Positions 5,144 to 10,582 of a stretch of 64,000 nt of DNA are shown piece by piece. A model generated the notes under the pieces. The model was not told the DNA's origin. It did no database searches and saw nothing but the letters and a program-made list of their open reading frames with translations. Source of the stretch: an uncultured Mollicutes bacterium. GTDB taxonomy: Bacteria; Bacillota_I; Bacilli_A; RFN20; CAG-826. The translations under genes were made by a program, and so were the position numbers. The first letter of the stretch is position 1. Each line of letters starts with the position of its first letter. Location of the stretch: assembly GCA_937893635.1 (NCBI GenBank), contig CALBGF010000106.1, forward strand, positions 1-64,000. Reading direction: 5' to 3'.

Positions 5144-6148
5144 TGTATTTAAATAATTTTGATATTGATATTTAAAATTTAAAGCACTCTCATCTTGTAC
5201 ATAATTATTATATTTGGCCAAATATTGTTGAATATGATAGTCATTATCAATTTCACAAGTAATGTAACTATTATTAATTTCTTCTTTTTTTCTAATAAAT
5301 ACTACATTTGTTTTTTTATTTGCCACTCGTTCCATATAACAACTAAATACGCAATTATGTTGATTGATTGCCTCTTCTTTATATTGGTCAATAGTGTTAG
5401 GTATAATTACAATATAATCATTATTTTCAAATTTTAATTTACTATTATAATCTTTTAATTTATTTTGTAAAATTTCATTTTCTTTTGCTTGATATTCTTT
5501 TTGAACAGTTATATATTGTTCACAAAAACTTTTCCCTTTTTCTTTTAAAGGTCTATTGAGGTCTTTACACCAACCTAAAAAATTTTCAACATAACTACCT
5601 ATATAATTTCCCATATCGGCTAATGCTTGTAACTCATACATATAATAAATTAAATCTTTATTTTTAATTATTCCTTTTATAATAGCGGTGTTAGTTATTG
5701 TAGGTGGTATATTTATTTTTTTTGCCATTAATAATAATTGTGATTGACAAGCAAAATTATCATCTAAATCAATATGATTATAATTATTTTTTTCTTTAAA
5801 ATTGTTTAGAACATAAATAATTTCTTTTGTTGGCAATTTTAAAAACTCTATTATTCCATCTACTTTACCCCATTGTGAAAAATAGATAGACATATCAGTT
5901 GCCTCAACTATACTCTCAATTTTATTAAAATTTAATTTCTCTTCAATATTACTAGTAAAATTTAAAAATGATTTTAAAGTTCGCATAAGTTTATTTTCAT
6001 AAAAATCATTGTTTTTAAAACAGGTCGGAGGTGTTTTTAATATGGTGCCTCTTAACCCTAAAAATGTTTGATTATCACAATCAAAAGTATAAATTTTATT
6101 TTCGTTTTCTCCAAAACGAATAAATTGTTTTTCTTTTTTATAATACAT
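5129..6148 (-). CDS. PcfJ-like protein (339 aa)
   Basis: Resembles PcfJ, a protein of unknown biochemical role first named in the conjugative plasmid pCF10 and common in Firmicutes plasmids and phages. The recognisable block is residues 245-325: INQHNCVFSCYMERVANKK followed by VVFIRKKE, YITCEI and IQQYLAKYNN, as in PcfJ proteins. The N-terminal 240 residues are mainly helical and not conserved to my eye. ATG follows GGAGGAAATT. Single-gene unit with a consensus promoter (6197-6225). Presence of a plasmid-type gene is one hint that the island was assembled from mobile elements. Confidence 0.65.
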   Translation of the reverse strand: MYYKKEKQFIRFGENENKIYTFDCDNQTFLGLRGTILKTPPTCFKNNDFYENKLMRTLKSFLNFTSNIEEKLNFNKIESIVEATDMSIYFSQWGKVDGIIEFLKLPTKEIIYVLNNFKEKNNYNHIDLDDNFACQSQLLLMAKKINIPPTITNTAIIKGIIKNKDLIYYMYELQALADMGNYIGSYVENFLGWCKDLNRPLKEKGKSFCEQYITVQKEYQAKENEILQNKLKDYNSKLKFENNDYIVIIPNTIDQYKEEAINQHNCVFSCYMERVANKKTNVVFIRKKEEINNSYITCEIDNDYHIQQYLAKYNNYVQDESALNFKYQYQNYLNTLKEL

Positions 6149-6196
6149 AATTTCCTCCTACACTTAAAAGTGTTTTTCTTTATTTTTAACAAGTTT

Positions 6197-6225
6197 ATTA
6201 TAACATATAACATTTTAATTGTCAA
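6197..6225 (-). promoter_or_regulatory. Island-type promoter
   Basis: Minus strand TTGACA, 17 bp, TATAAT, with TATG-T before the -10. Confidence 0.8.
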
Positions 6226-6273
6226 TAGATTTTATAAAATAAATTAAAATTTTTAAAAATATTTTTGACCTTG

Positions 6274-6336
6274 TAGACGGGATAACGACACTATTCCTGT
6301 CTACTTTATAGACGGGTGGACGCCAGCAGACGGGAG
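6274..6336. repeat. AGACGGGAAT cluster 7
   Basis: Direct copies at 6274, 6309 and 6327; inverted TTCCTGTCT at 6294. Confidence 0.8.
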
Positions 6337-6346
6337 TATTATATAA

Positions 6347-6377
6347 TAAAAAAGAGTTATATTTCTATAACTCTTTT
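6347..6377 (-). terminator. Terminator after the acidic Cys-rich gene
   Basis: AAAAGAGTTATA/TATAACTCTTTT stem with T-run. Here the stop codon (6382-6384) precedes the hairpin, so the protein does not end in KEL. Confidence 0.85.
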
Positions 6378-6381
6378 AAAA

Positions 6382-6708
6382 TTAGGATTTCATAATATTT
6401 TTTAAATCTTCAAGTGCTTTTTGTAGCATAGTTGCCATTTTAATATCTTTTTCATATTCTTTACAATGACTACAATCTCTATCGCAACAATCACAATCCT
6501 CGCACTCTAAATCTTCATCATCATTTTCTTCTTCATAATCTTCTTCAACTTCATAATCTTCATCTTCGACCATATCATCTAAAAAGTTTTCATTTTTAGC
6601 AGGTTCAAAGTGAATAACAGGTGTGCCGTGAATAACCTCAATAATTACTTTATCTCCCTCGTTCATACCTACTGGTGTAATACCCTCTAAAATTTTGTTA
6701 AGTTCCAT
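6382..6708 (-). CDS. Acidic, cysteine-rich small protein (108 aa)
   Basis: Unknown function. Residues 1-40 are an ordinary N-terminal domain (GDKVIIEVIHGTPVIHFEP). Residues 42-70 are almost all Asp/Glu, and next comes a dense cysteine cluster of type C-x2-C-x-C-C-x3-C-x2-C, likely to bind zinc or another metal. A helix (ATMLQKALEDLKNIM) closes the protein. Strong negative charge is typical of DNA-mimic inhibitors, so an anti-restriction or host-protein-binding role is possible, but this is inference. ATG follows AAAGGAGATAAAAAT. Three tandem promoters stand upstream. Confidence 0.7.
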   Translation of the reverse strand: MELNKILEGITPVGMNEGDKVIIEVIHGTPVIHFEPAKNENFLDDMVEDEDYEVEEDYEEENDDEDLECEDCDCCDRDCSHCKEYEKDIKMATMLQKALEDLKNIMKS

Positions 6709-6777
6709 ATTTTTATCTCCTTTTACTTTTATTTTTATTTTTTGTAAAGTATTGAACTTGTTTTACTTTACATTTAT

Positions 6778-6806
6778 ATTATATCATAAACAAATTTGTT
6801 TGTCAA
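6778..6806 (-). promoter_or_regulatory. Tandem promoter P1
   Basis: Minus strand TTGACA, 17 bp, TATAAT. Its transcript starts with a 9-bp hairpin TGTAAAGTA/TACTTTACA (6743-6772). Confidence 0.8.
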
Positions 6807-6873
6807 TAGATTTTTAAAAGTTTTTTAATTTTTTATTTTTAATTACTATTGTTATCTCATTTATGATAATATT

Positions 6874-6902
6874 AGTATATCACATAATGTTTTAATTGTC
6901 AA
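6874..6902 (-). promoter_or_regulatory. Tandem promoter P2
   Basis: Minus strand TTGACA, 17 bp, TATACT. There is no ORF between it and P1. Confidence 0.75.
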
Positions 6903-6965
6903 TAGATTTTTAAAAATAAATTAAAAAATTTTTATTTCTATAATTAATTTATTTATGATACTATT

Positions 6966-6994
6966 ATTATAATACTTTTATAAATAAAAGTCAA
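6966..6994 (-). promoter_or_regulatory. Tandem promoter P3
   Basis: Minus strand TTGACT, 17 bp, TATAAT. With P1 and P2 it fills the gene-free stretch 6709-7020. Confidence 0.75.
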
Positions 6995-7026
6995 TACTTT
7001 TTTAAAAATAATTAAAAATTTTTTTG

Positions 7027-7071
7027 TAGACGGGAATTGATGATGACACCCGTCTAATAACAGACGGGAAT
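7027..7071. repeat. AGACGGGAAT cluster 8
   Basis: Direct copies at 7027 and 7061, inverted ACCCGTCT at 7048. Confidence 0.8.
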
Positions 7072-7091
7072 AAAAGTATCTAGACTAAAAA

Positions 7092-7124
7092 TAAAAAAGA
7101 GTTATAAATTTATAACTCTTTTAA
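7092..7124 (-). terminator. Terminator overlapping the gene at 7110
   Basis: AAAGAGTTATAAA/TTTATAACTCTTT stem plus T-run; encodes the final Lys-Glu-Leu. Confidence 0.85.
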
Positions 7125-7379
7125 TTCAAAGTTAAGTATTTTACATTTTTCTTCCGTAGGTACAAAAGTTACAAAACCAGTTATAATATTTATTACTAGT
7201 GTTTTATCAAAATCATTATCTAATTCCATAAAAGGTTCTTCACAACCATCAAAATCGCCAACCATCCAATAATTATTATCATCTTCATCCATACTTTCAA
7301 GAGCAACTATCGTTCCCTCTATAAGTTTACCTACAATACTATTAAATTTATTTGTTTTTTCTTTTTTATTAATTTTCAT
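7110..7379 (-). CDS. Small acidic protein, family B copy 1 (89 aa)
   Basis: Unknown function. It shares with the protein at 7545-7820 the blocks VALESMDEDDNNYWMVGDFD and INIITGFVTFVP, the same length and the same KEL end, so they are tandem paralogues. The shared shape suggests a small beta-rich domain with an acidic loop. ATG lies after AAAGGAGATAAAT. Own consensus promoter at 7410-7438. No family name can be given. Confidence 0.7.
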   Translation of the reverse strand: MKINKKEKTNKFNSIVGKLIEGTIVALESMDEDDNNYWMVGDFDGCEEPFMELDNDFDKTLVINIITGFVTFVPTEEKCKILNFELKEL

Positions 7380-7409
7380 ATATTTATCTCCTTTACTTTT
7401 AATACATTA

Positions 7410-7438
7410 ATTATACTATATTTCTATTGATTTGTCAA
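7410..7438 (-). promoter_or_regulatory. Island-type promoter
   Basis: Minus strand TTGACA, 17 bp, TATAAT. Confidence 0.8.
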
Positions 7439-7479
7439 TAGATTTTTAAAAATAAAATAAAAAATTTTTAGTATTATTA

Positions 7480-7514
7480 CAGACGGGATGACGGCACTTT
7501 ATTACAGACGGGAA
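7480..7514. repeat. AGACGGGAAT cluster 9
   Basis: Direct copies at 7480 (CAGACGGGAT) and 7505 (CAGACGGGAA); the sequence GATGACGGCA between them also occurs in cluster 6. Confidence 0.75.
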
Positions 7515-7526
7515 CTTTATAATAAT

Positions 7527-7557
7527 AAAAAAAGAGTTATAAGACTATAACTCTTTT
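7527..7557 (-). terminator. Terminator overlapping the gene at 7545
   Basis: AAAAGAGTTATA/TATAACTCTTTT stem with the TAG stop at its loop, followed by a T-run; encodes Lys-Glu-Leu. Confidence 0.85.
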
Positions 7558-7820
7558 ACTTCTAGATTGACTACTCTATATTTTTTATATGGTGCGACAA
7601 AATTAGTATAACCTGTTATAAGATTAGTTACCATTATATAATCTTTTCCTACATCGCTTTGCAATGTACTGGTGCAAGTAAGAATTTCATATGGGTCATA
7701 ATCATTTACCATATAATAATTATCATCATCTTCGTGTATATCTTCAAAAGCCACTACTATTCCTGCATCTACATCACTTATTCTTTTATTATATTCATAT
7801 TCTTTTTTCTTAATTTCCAT
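7545..7820 (-). CDS. Small acidic protein, family B copy 2 (91 aa)
   Basis: Paralogue of the protein at 7110-7379: VVAFEDIHEDDDNYYMVNDYD and TNLITGYTNFV correspond to its conserved blocks. Function unknown. The start ATG has AAAGAGGTAAAA upstream. It has the most elaborate leader of the island: about 180 nt between promoter (8008-8036) and start codon, containing the tRNA-like element 7910-7963 and a CCTCCTT anti-Shine-Dalgarno-like stretch (7964-7970) that could pair with the gene's own GAGG. Expression of this gene may therefore be controlled at the RNA level, which is inference. Confidence 0.7.
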   Translation of the reverse strand: MEIKKKEYEYNKRISDVDAGIVVAFEDIHEDDDNYYMVNDYDPYEILTCTSTLQSDVGKDYIMVTNLITGYTNFVAPYKKYRVVNLEVKEL

Positions 7821-7909
7821 TTTTACCTCTTTTAAAATTATTTTTTACAACTTATCTAAATGGAGTTATCAACCGTGCTTTTGTTTATAGCCTTTAAGTT
7901 CGGCATATT

Positions 7910-7963
7910 TGGTGCTACTAGCAGGTCTTGAACCCGCCAAAAAGTTGCCGTTCAACTAGTAGC
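7910..7963 (-). ncRNA. tRNA-like element: acceptor stem, T-arm and CCA without D/anticodon arms
   Basis: Read on the minus strand: GCTACTA (7963-7957) pairs perfectly with TAGTAGC (7920-7914), followed by discriminator A and encoded CCA. Directly inside the 3' strand is a canonical T-arm, GCGGG-TTCAAGA-CCTGC (7937-7921). Instead of D and anticodon arms there are only 19 nt, including a GTTG-AACGG-CAAC mini-hairpin and TTTTTG. The total is 54 nt. It is not a functional decoding tRNA. It could be a tRNA remnant, an RNase P or CCA-enzyme substrate, or a tRNA-mimic regulatory element in the mRNA leader. Confidence 0.6.
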
Positions 7964-8007
7964 AAGGAGGAGTTAAGTAACGGTTAATCTCTTTACCTAA
8001 CAATAAT

Positions 8008-8036
8008 ATTATACATCAATAATTTATAATTGTCAA
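8008..8036 (-). promoter_or_regulatory. Island-type promoter
   Basis: Minus strand TTGACA, 17 bp, TATAAT; drives the long leader of the gene at 7545-7820. Confidence 0.8.
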
Positions 8037-8068
8037 TAGTTTTTTAAAATAAATTAAAAAAATTTTTT

Positions 8069-8240
8069 CTTAAAGATAAAAATATTTGCAACTATTTTTA
8101 TCTTTAAGACATAGTTTAGGTTGGTAAGACCTATATATCTAATTTTGATTATTCATCACGACTTTTTACCGCCATCGCACCCTACCCTGCGGTTATTGTG
8201 GTTATTAGATATATTGTAAATTTCTCTATGTTTTATTTAC
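8069..8240 (-). ncRNA. ORF-less transcription unit: candidate small RNA
   Basis: A consensus promoter (8247-8275) and a 16-bp perfect terminator-like hairpin (8069-8084 with 8093-8108) bracket about 170 nt with no ORF. In order the RNA has a 5' hairpin TGTAAAT/ATTTACA (8240-8214), an 11-bp closing helix ATATATCTAAT/ATTAGATATAT (8214-8204 with 8143-8133), an inner ACCGC/GCGGT stem (8193-8189 with 8172-8168) with a G-rich loop, a TAGGT/ACCTA hairpin, and the final stem. The interior is GC-richer than its surroundings. I match no known family. Confidence 0.6.
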
Positions 8241-8246
8241 AATTAT

Positions 8247-8275
8247 ATTATAACATATAATTATATGTTTGTCAA
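8247..8275 (-). promoter_or_regulatory. Promoter of the small RNA candidate
   Basis: Minus strand TTGACA, 17 bp, TATAAT with TATG-T before the -10. Confidence 0.8.
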
Positions 8276-8339
8276 TAGATTTTAAAAATATTTTAAAAAT
8301 TTTTAATTAAATATTTTTAACTCTTTACTTAACAATAAT

Positions 8340-8368
8340 ATTATACATCAATTAAATATGTTTGTCAA
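8340..8368 (-). promoter_or_regulatory. Extra upstream promoter
   Basis: Minus strand TTGACA, 17 bp, TATAAT. Its first transcribed bases resemble those behind the promoter at 8008-8036 (ATTGTTARGTAAAGAG), so one is probably a duplicate of the other. No ORF follows before the next promoter. Confidence 0.75.
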
Positions 8369-8403
8369 CATATTTTTAAATAAATTTAAAAAAATTTTTC
8401 GTC

Positions 8404-8464
8404 CAGACGGGAATAACACTCTTCCCGTCTACTATCAGACAGGAACAACAATGATTTCCCGTCT
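8404..8464. repeat. AGACGGGAAT cluster 10
   Basis: Two inverted pairs: CAGACGGGAAT (8404) with TTCCCGTCT (8422), and CAGACAGGAA (8436) with TTCCCGTCT (8456). Confidence 0.85.
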
Positions 8465-8472
8465 GTTATAAT

Positions 8473-8500
8473 AAAAAGAGTTATATTTCTATAACTCTTT
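8473..8500 (-). terminator. Terminator overlapping the gene at 8489
   Basis: AAAGAGTTATA/TATAACTCTTT stem with the TAG stop in the loop edge, followed by a T-rich tract; encodes Lys-Glu-Leu. Confidence 0.85.
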
Positions 8501-8767
8501 ATACATTTGCTTTTGTAGATATAAGGTTTTTCCCATTTCTTTCCACTCTTCTATCGTACGCCACTCCATACCTCTACAAAAGTAGATTTTATTATATTTT
8601 TCTTCTCTACGGATACCCCAATATCTTATAAGATATACCTCAGTTATATTGCCGTTTTCATCTAGTTCAACGGCTGTTTGTAGGTGGTGTTTCTTGCCCC
8701 ATCTCCAATCTACTTTACCTATTTTATAATATCTTGTCCATACACTCTTACAATTTATAATAACCAT
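8489..8767 (-). CDS. Unknown small basic/aromatic protein (92 aa)
   Basis: No family recognised. Rich in Trp, Tyr and Lys (VWTRYYKIGKVDWRWGKKHH, YLIRYWGIRREEKYNK, CRGMEWRTIEEWKEMGK), which suggests a compact basic beta-rich fold that may bind nucleic acid. Starts with ATG behind AGGAGGAAAATAAAAA and ends in the shared KEL because of the terminator stem. Single-gene unit with a consensus promoter at 8797-8825. Confidence 0.65.
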   Translation of the reverse strand: MVIINCKSVWTRYYKIGKVDWRWGKKHHLQTAVELDENGNITEVYLIRYWGIRREEKYNKIYFCRGMEWRTIEEWKEMGKTLYLQKQMYKEL

Positions 8768-8796
8768 TTTTTATTTTCCTCCTTGATTATACTTAT

Positions 8797-8825
8797 ATTA
8801 TACAACATTAAAATTTTATTGTCAA
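8797..8825 (-). promoter_or_regulatory. Island-type promoter
   Basis: Minus strand TTGACA, 17 bp, TATAAT. Confidence 0.8.
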
Positions 8826-8854
8826 ATAATTTTAATGCTTTTTAAAAATTTTTT

Positions 8855-8865
8855 ATTCCCCGTCT
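8855..8865. repeat. AGACGGGAAT single inverted copy (11)
   Basis: ATTCCCCGTCT, the only copy in this spacer. Confidence 0.6.
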
Positions 8866-8870
8866 AATTA

Positions 8871-8900
8871 ATTGTATATATCTTTAAAGATATATACAAT
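8871..8900. repeat. 30-bp perfect palindrome at the gene end
   Basis: A 15-bp arm ATTGTATATATCTTT is followed directly by its reverse complement. The TAA stop of the gene at 8884 sits at its centre. There is no T-run next to it, so it is an atypical terminator or a cruciform/binding site. Confidence 0.7.
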
Positions 8901-9216
8901 CATTGTTAGCCCAATCATAAATAGATATTTGCTTTAACTTTTTACCAAATTTTATAGCCTCAAGACTATCTTTTATATTGATTGATATATCAATATAAAT
9001 AGTGTTGTCATTATCAACCCATATACCAATGTAGCCCTCAATTTTATTAATCAAACTTTTTACTAATTTTAAAGCCTCCTCAGGTTGTTTAGTCGTAAAC
9101 ATATCTTGTTTACTAACTTGATAGCCTGTTTTAAAATAACAAGGGTAGCCCTTACTACTTAAAGTAACTCCTCCCTTTAAAATTTTATTAAAAATGATTT
9201 TGTCCTGTCTAGTCAT
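8884..9216 (-). CDS. Small accessory-element protein (110 aa)
   Basis: Unknown function. The pattern GYQVSKQDMFTTKQPEEALK, then IGIWVDNDNTIYIDIS, then ISIYDWAN resembles, from memory, small proteins found in Firmicutes plasmids, conjugative elements and prophages, but I cannot name the family. The alternation of helix and beta strand suggests a compact alpha/beta domain. ATG follows AGGAGGATAACAAAA. Own promoter at 9247-9275; the end lies in a 30-bp palindrome. Confidence 0.65.
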   Translation of the reverse strand: MTRQDKIIFNKILKGGVTLSSKGYPCYFKTGYQVSKQDMFTTKQPEEALKLVKSLINKIEGYIGIWVDNDNTIYIDISINIKDSLEAIKFGKKLKQISIYDWANNDCIYL

Positions 9217-9246
9217 TTTTGTTATCCTCCTTTACTTTATACTTAT

Positions 9247-9275
9247 ATTATACACTATTAAAATATAAAAGTCAA
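9247..9275 (-). promoter_or_regulatory. Island-type promoter
   Basis: Minus strand TTGACT, 17 bp, TATAAT. Confidence 0.8.
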
Positions 9276-9320
9276 TAGATTTTTAAAAGTTTTTTAAAAA
9301 TTTTTTAAATTCAAAATTAG

Positions 9321-9375
9321 TAGACGGGAACTATCACCATATTAGTAGACGGGAATAATATTACTAGACGGGAAT
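9321..9375. repeat. AGACGGGAAT cluster 12
   Basis: Three direct copies (9321, 9346, 9365), no inverted copy. Confidence 0.8.
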
Positions 9376-9380
9376 TTATT

Positions 9381-9410
9381 AAAACAAAAACAACCTTTTG
9401 ACAAGGTTGT
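9381..9410 (-). terminator. Terminator of the two-gene unit 10247-9442
   Basis: ACAACCTT/AAGGTTGT stem with a 4-nt loop followed by TTTTGTTTT on the minus strand, 32 bases after the stop. Confidence 0.8.
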
Positions 9411-9441
9411 ATTTGCTCATCTATATATTGCTTAAAAGTAA

Positions 9442-9699
9442 CTAAATAATTTTAAAAAATTCTTGCCACTTAATATAAGCCACTTGTTCGGCATTTTTAG
9501 GATTTACGCCCATATTTACTAAAATATTAATTGTCCTAGCAATAGCAACTTCACTAGCCTCTTTTGTAGTGGCATATTTGCCTATTGTAATATTACATTT
9601 ACTAACAAGTGTAACACCATACCTCTTAATATATATAGCCCTCTCATTTTGTTCTTTTGCTTTATTAATAATATTATATATATCTAATTTTAACGCCAT
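9442..9699 (-). CDS. Unknown small basic protein (85 aa)
   Basis: No family recognised. Lys/Ile-rich (MALKLDIYNIINKAKEQNER, YIKRYGVTLVSKCNITIGK) with a helical second half (EASEVAIARTINILVNMGV). ATG follows AAGGGGTTAAAAAT. The gene begins 38 bases after the stop of the 9738-10247 gene with no promoter between, so both share one transcript and probably one pathway. Confidence 0.65.
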   Translation of the reverse strand: MALKLDIYNIINKAKEQNERAIYIKRYGVTLVSKCNITIGKYATTKEASEVAIARTINILVNMGVNPKNAEQVAYIKWQEFFKII

Positions 9700-9737
9700 A
9701 TTTTTAACCCCTTAATTATTTTTGAGTGGTTGTTAGG

Positions 9738-10247
9738 TTATAAACCTAACAACTCACTTAACTCATCAAGTCTGTTAGCATTAGCAAAACTTTTTGTGCT
9801 AACGTGGTTACTACCACTTAATACTAACTCTTTTGTAGCAACTAAATAAGCACCTGTAATACCAATTAAAATTGTATATTTGCAAGCCTTTTTATTTGTT
9901 AAAACACTAGCATTAGCATAGGTTGTAGCAAATTTTATCTCATAAGACAACCTGCTTAACTCACAAATTTTATGATTGACTTTAATATCTTTTACGCCTT
10001 TTTGCGACTTGCTAACCTCATTAACTTTATTGATTAAGTGCTTAACTATACACTCTACCAATGACCCTCTATTTGGCAAGCCTCCACGACCCTCCTCAAA
10101 TGTTGCGACAAAATCAACGTTTACTTTTTGTAGCATTTTTAAAATTGCTACATCAGTTTTGTAACGGTCGTTTTTTGGCAAAAATCTAGCACTCATTGCC
10201 TCCTCCTCAAAAATCTCAATTAATTGTTTTTTGTTGTATGTTTTCAT
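9738..10247 (-). CDS. Unknown protein with a possible nuclease-like motif (169 aa)
   Basis: Family not recognised. The start was moved to 10247 because GAGGAGGATAGT precedes this ATG, whereas the upstream ATG at 10280 has no ribosome-binding site. The middle reads RGSLVECIVKHLIN, then DIKVNHKICELSRLSYEIKF followed by strands (KYTILIGITGAYLVATKE). A D...ExK pattern ahead of beta strands is what PD-(D/E)xK nucleases show, but the motif is short and common, so a nuclease role is only a suggestion. First gene of a two-gene unit with its promoter at 10322-10350. Confidence 0.6.
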   Translation of the reverse strand: MKTYNKKQLIEIFEEEAMSARFLPKNDRYKTDVAILKMLQKVNVDFVATFEEGRGGLPNRGSLVECIVKHLINKVNEVSKSQKGVKDIKVNHKICELSRLSYEIKFATTYANASVLTNKKACKYTILIGITGAYLVATKELVLSGSNHVSTKSFANANRLDELSELLGL

Positions 10248-10321
10248 ACTATCCTCCTCGCACCCATCGTAGACAGGCAAAAAAATTTTTTTCGTTCAAA
10301 ACTTAACCTTTGAACACTATT

Positions 10322-10350
10322 ATAATATCACATAATAGTTTTGTTGTCAA
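10322..10350 (-). promoter_or_regulatory. Island-type promoter, last of the island
   Basis: Minus strand TTGACA, 17 bp, TATTAT. Confidence 0.75.
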
Positions 10351-10398
10351 TAAAATTTTAAAACTTTTTTTAATTTTTTAAAAAATTTTTTAAATGGT

Positions 10399-10409
10399 GG
10401 GGGGGGGGG
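10399..10409. repeat. G11 homopolymer at the early/late boundary
   Basis: Eleven G in a row inside otherwise AT-rich DNA, between the last island promoter and the late genes. The rest of 10351-10523 holds AT tracts and a CCAG/CTGG inverted repeat (10439-10459), with no gene. The length of the tract may be uncertain in assembly. Confidence 0.85.
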
Positions 10410-10523
10410 AAGTGTTTATTCGTTTTTATAAAATGCACCAGTCCAAAATTTGCGGGGCTGGTAACAAAATTATCTGAATTAAAAAATAAAAAATTACAAA
10501 ATTATCTGAATTAAAACAAAAAT

Positions 10524-10552
10524 TTGATTTTTTCCCAAATTTATGATATAAT
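10524..10552 (+). promoter_or_regulatory. Promoter of the late module, with upstream TTATCTGAATT repeats
   Basis: TTGATT (10524-10529), 17 bp, TATAAT (10547-10552). Two exact TTATCTGAATT copies lie upstream at 10470 and 10502, and a third lies at 29619 before the tail fibre gene, so it may be a late regulatory site. Confidence 0.65.
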
Positions 10553-10582
10553 AAATTTAATAATAAAGGAGGATTTTAATTA

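Noticed and set aside
7830..7910. Short leader peptide in the long leader of the gene at 7545
   Set aside because: A 16-codon ORF exists but has no ribosome-binding site.
7910..7963. Functional decoding tRNA
   Set aside because: No D-arm or 7-nt anticodon loop can be formed in the 19 nt between acceptor stem and T-arm.
1868..9375. CRISPR array made of the AGACGGGAAT repeats
   Set aside because: Repeats are only 10-11 bp, irregularly spaced, often inverted and interrupted by genes and promoters. No cas gene is present.
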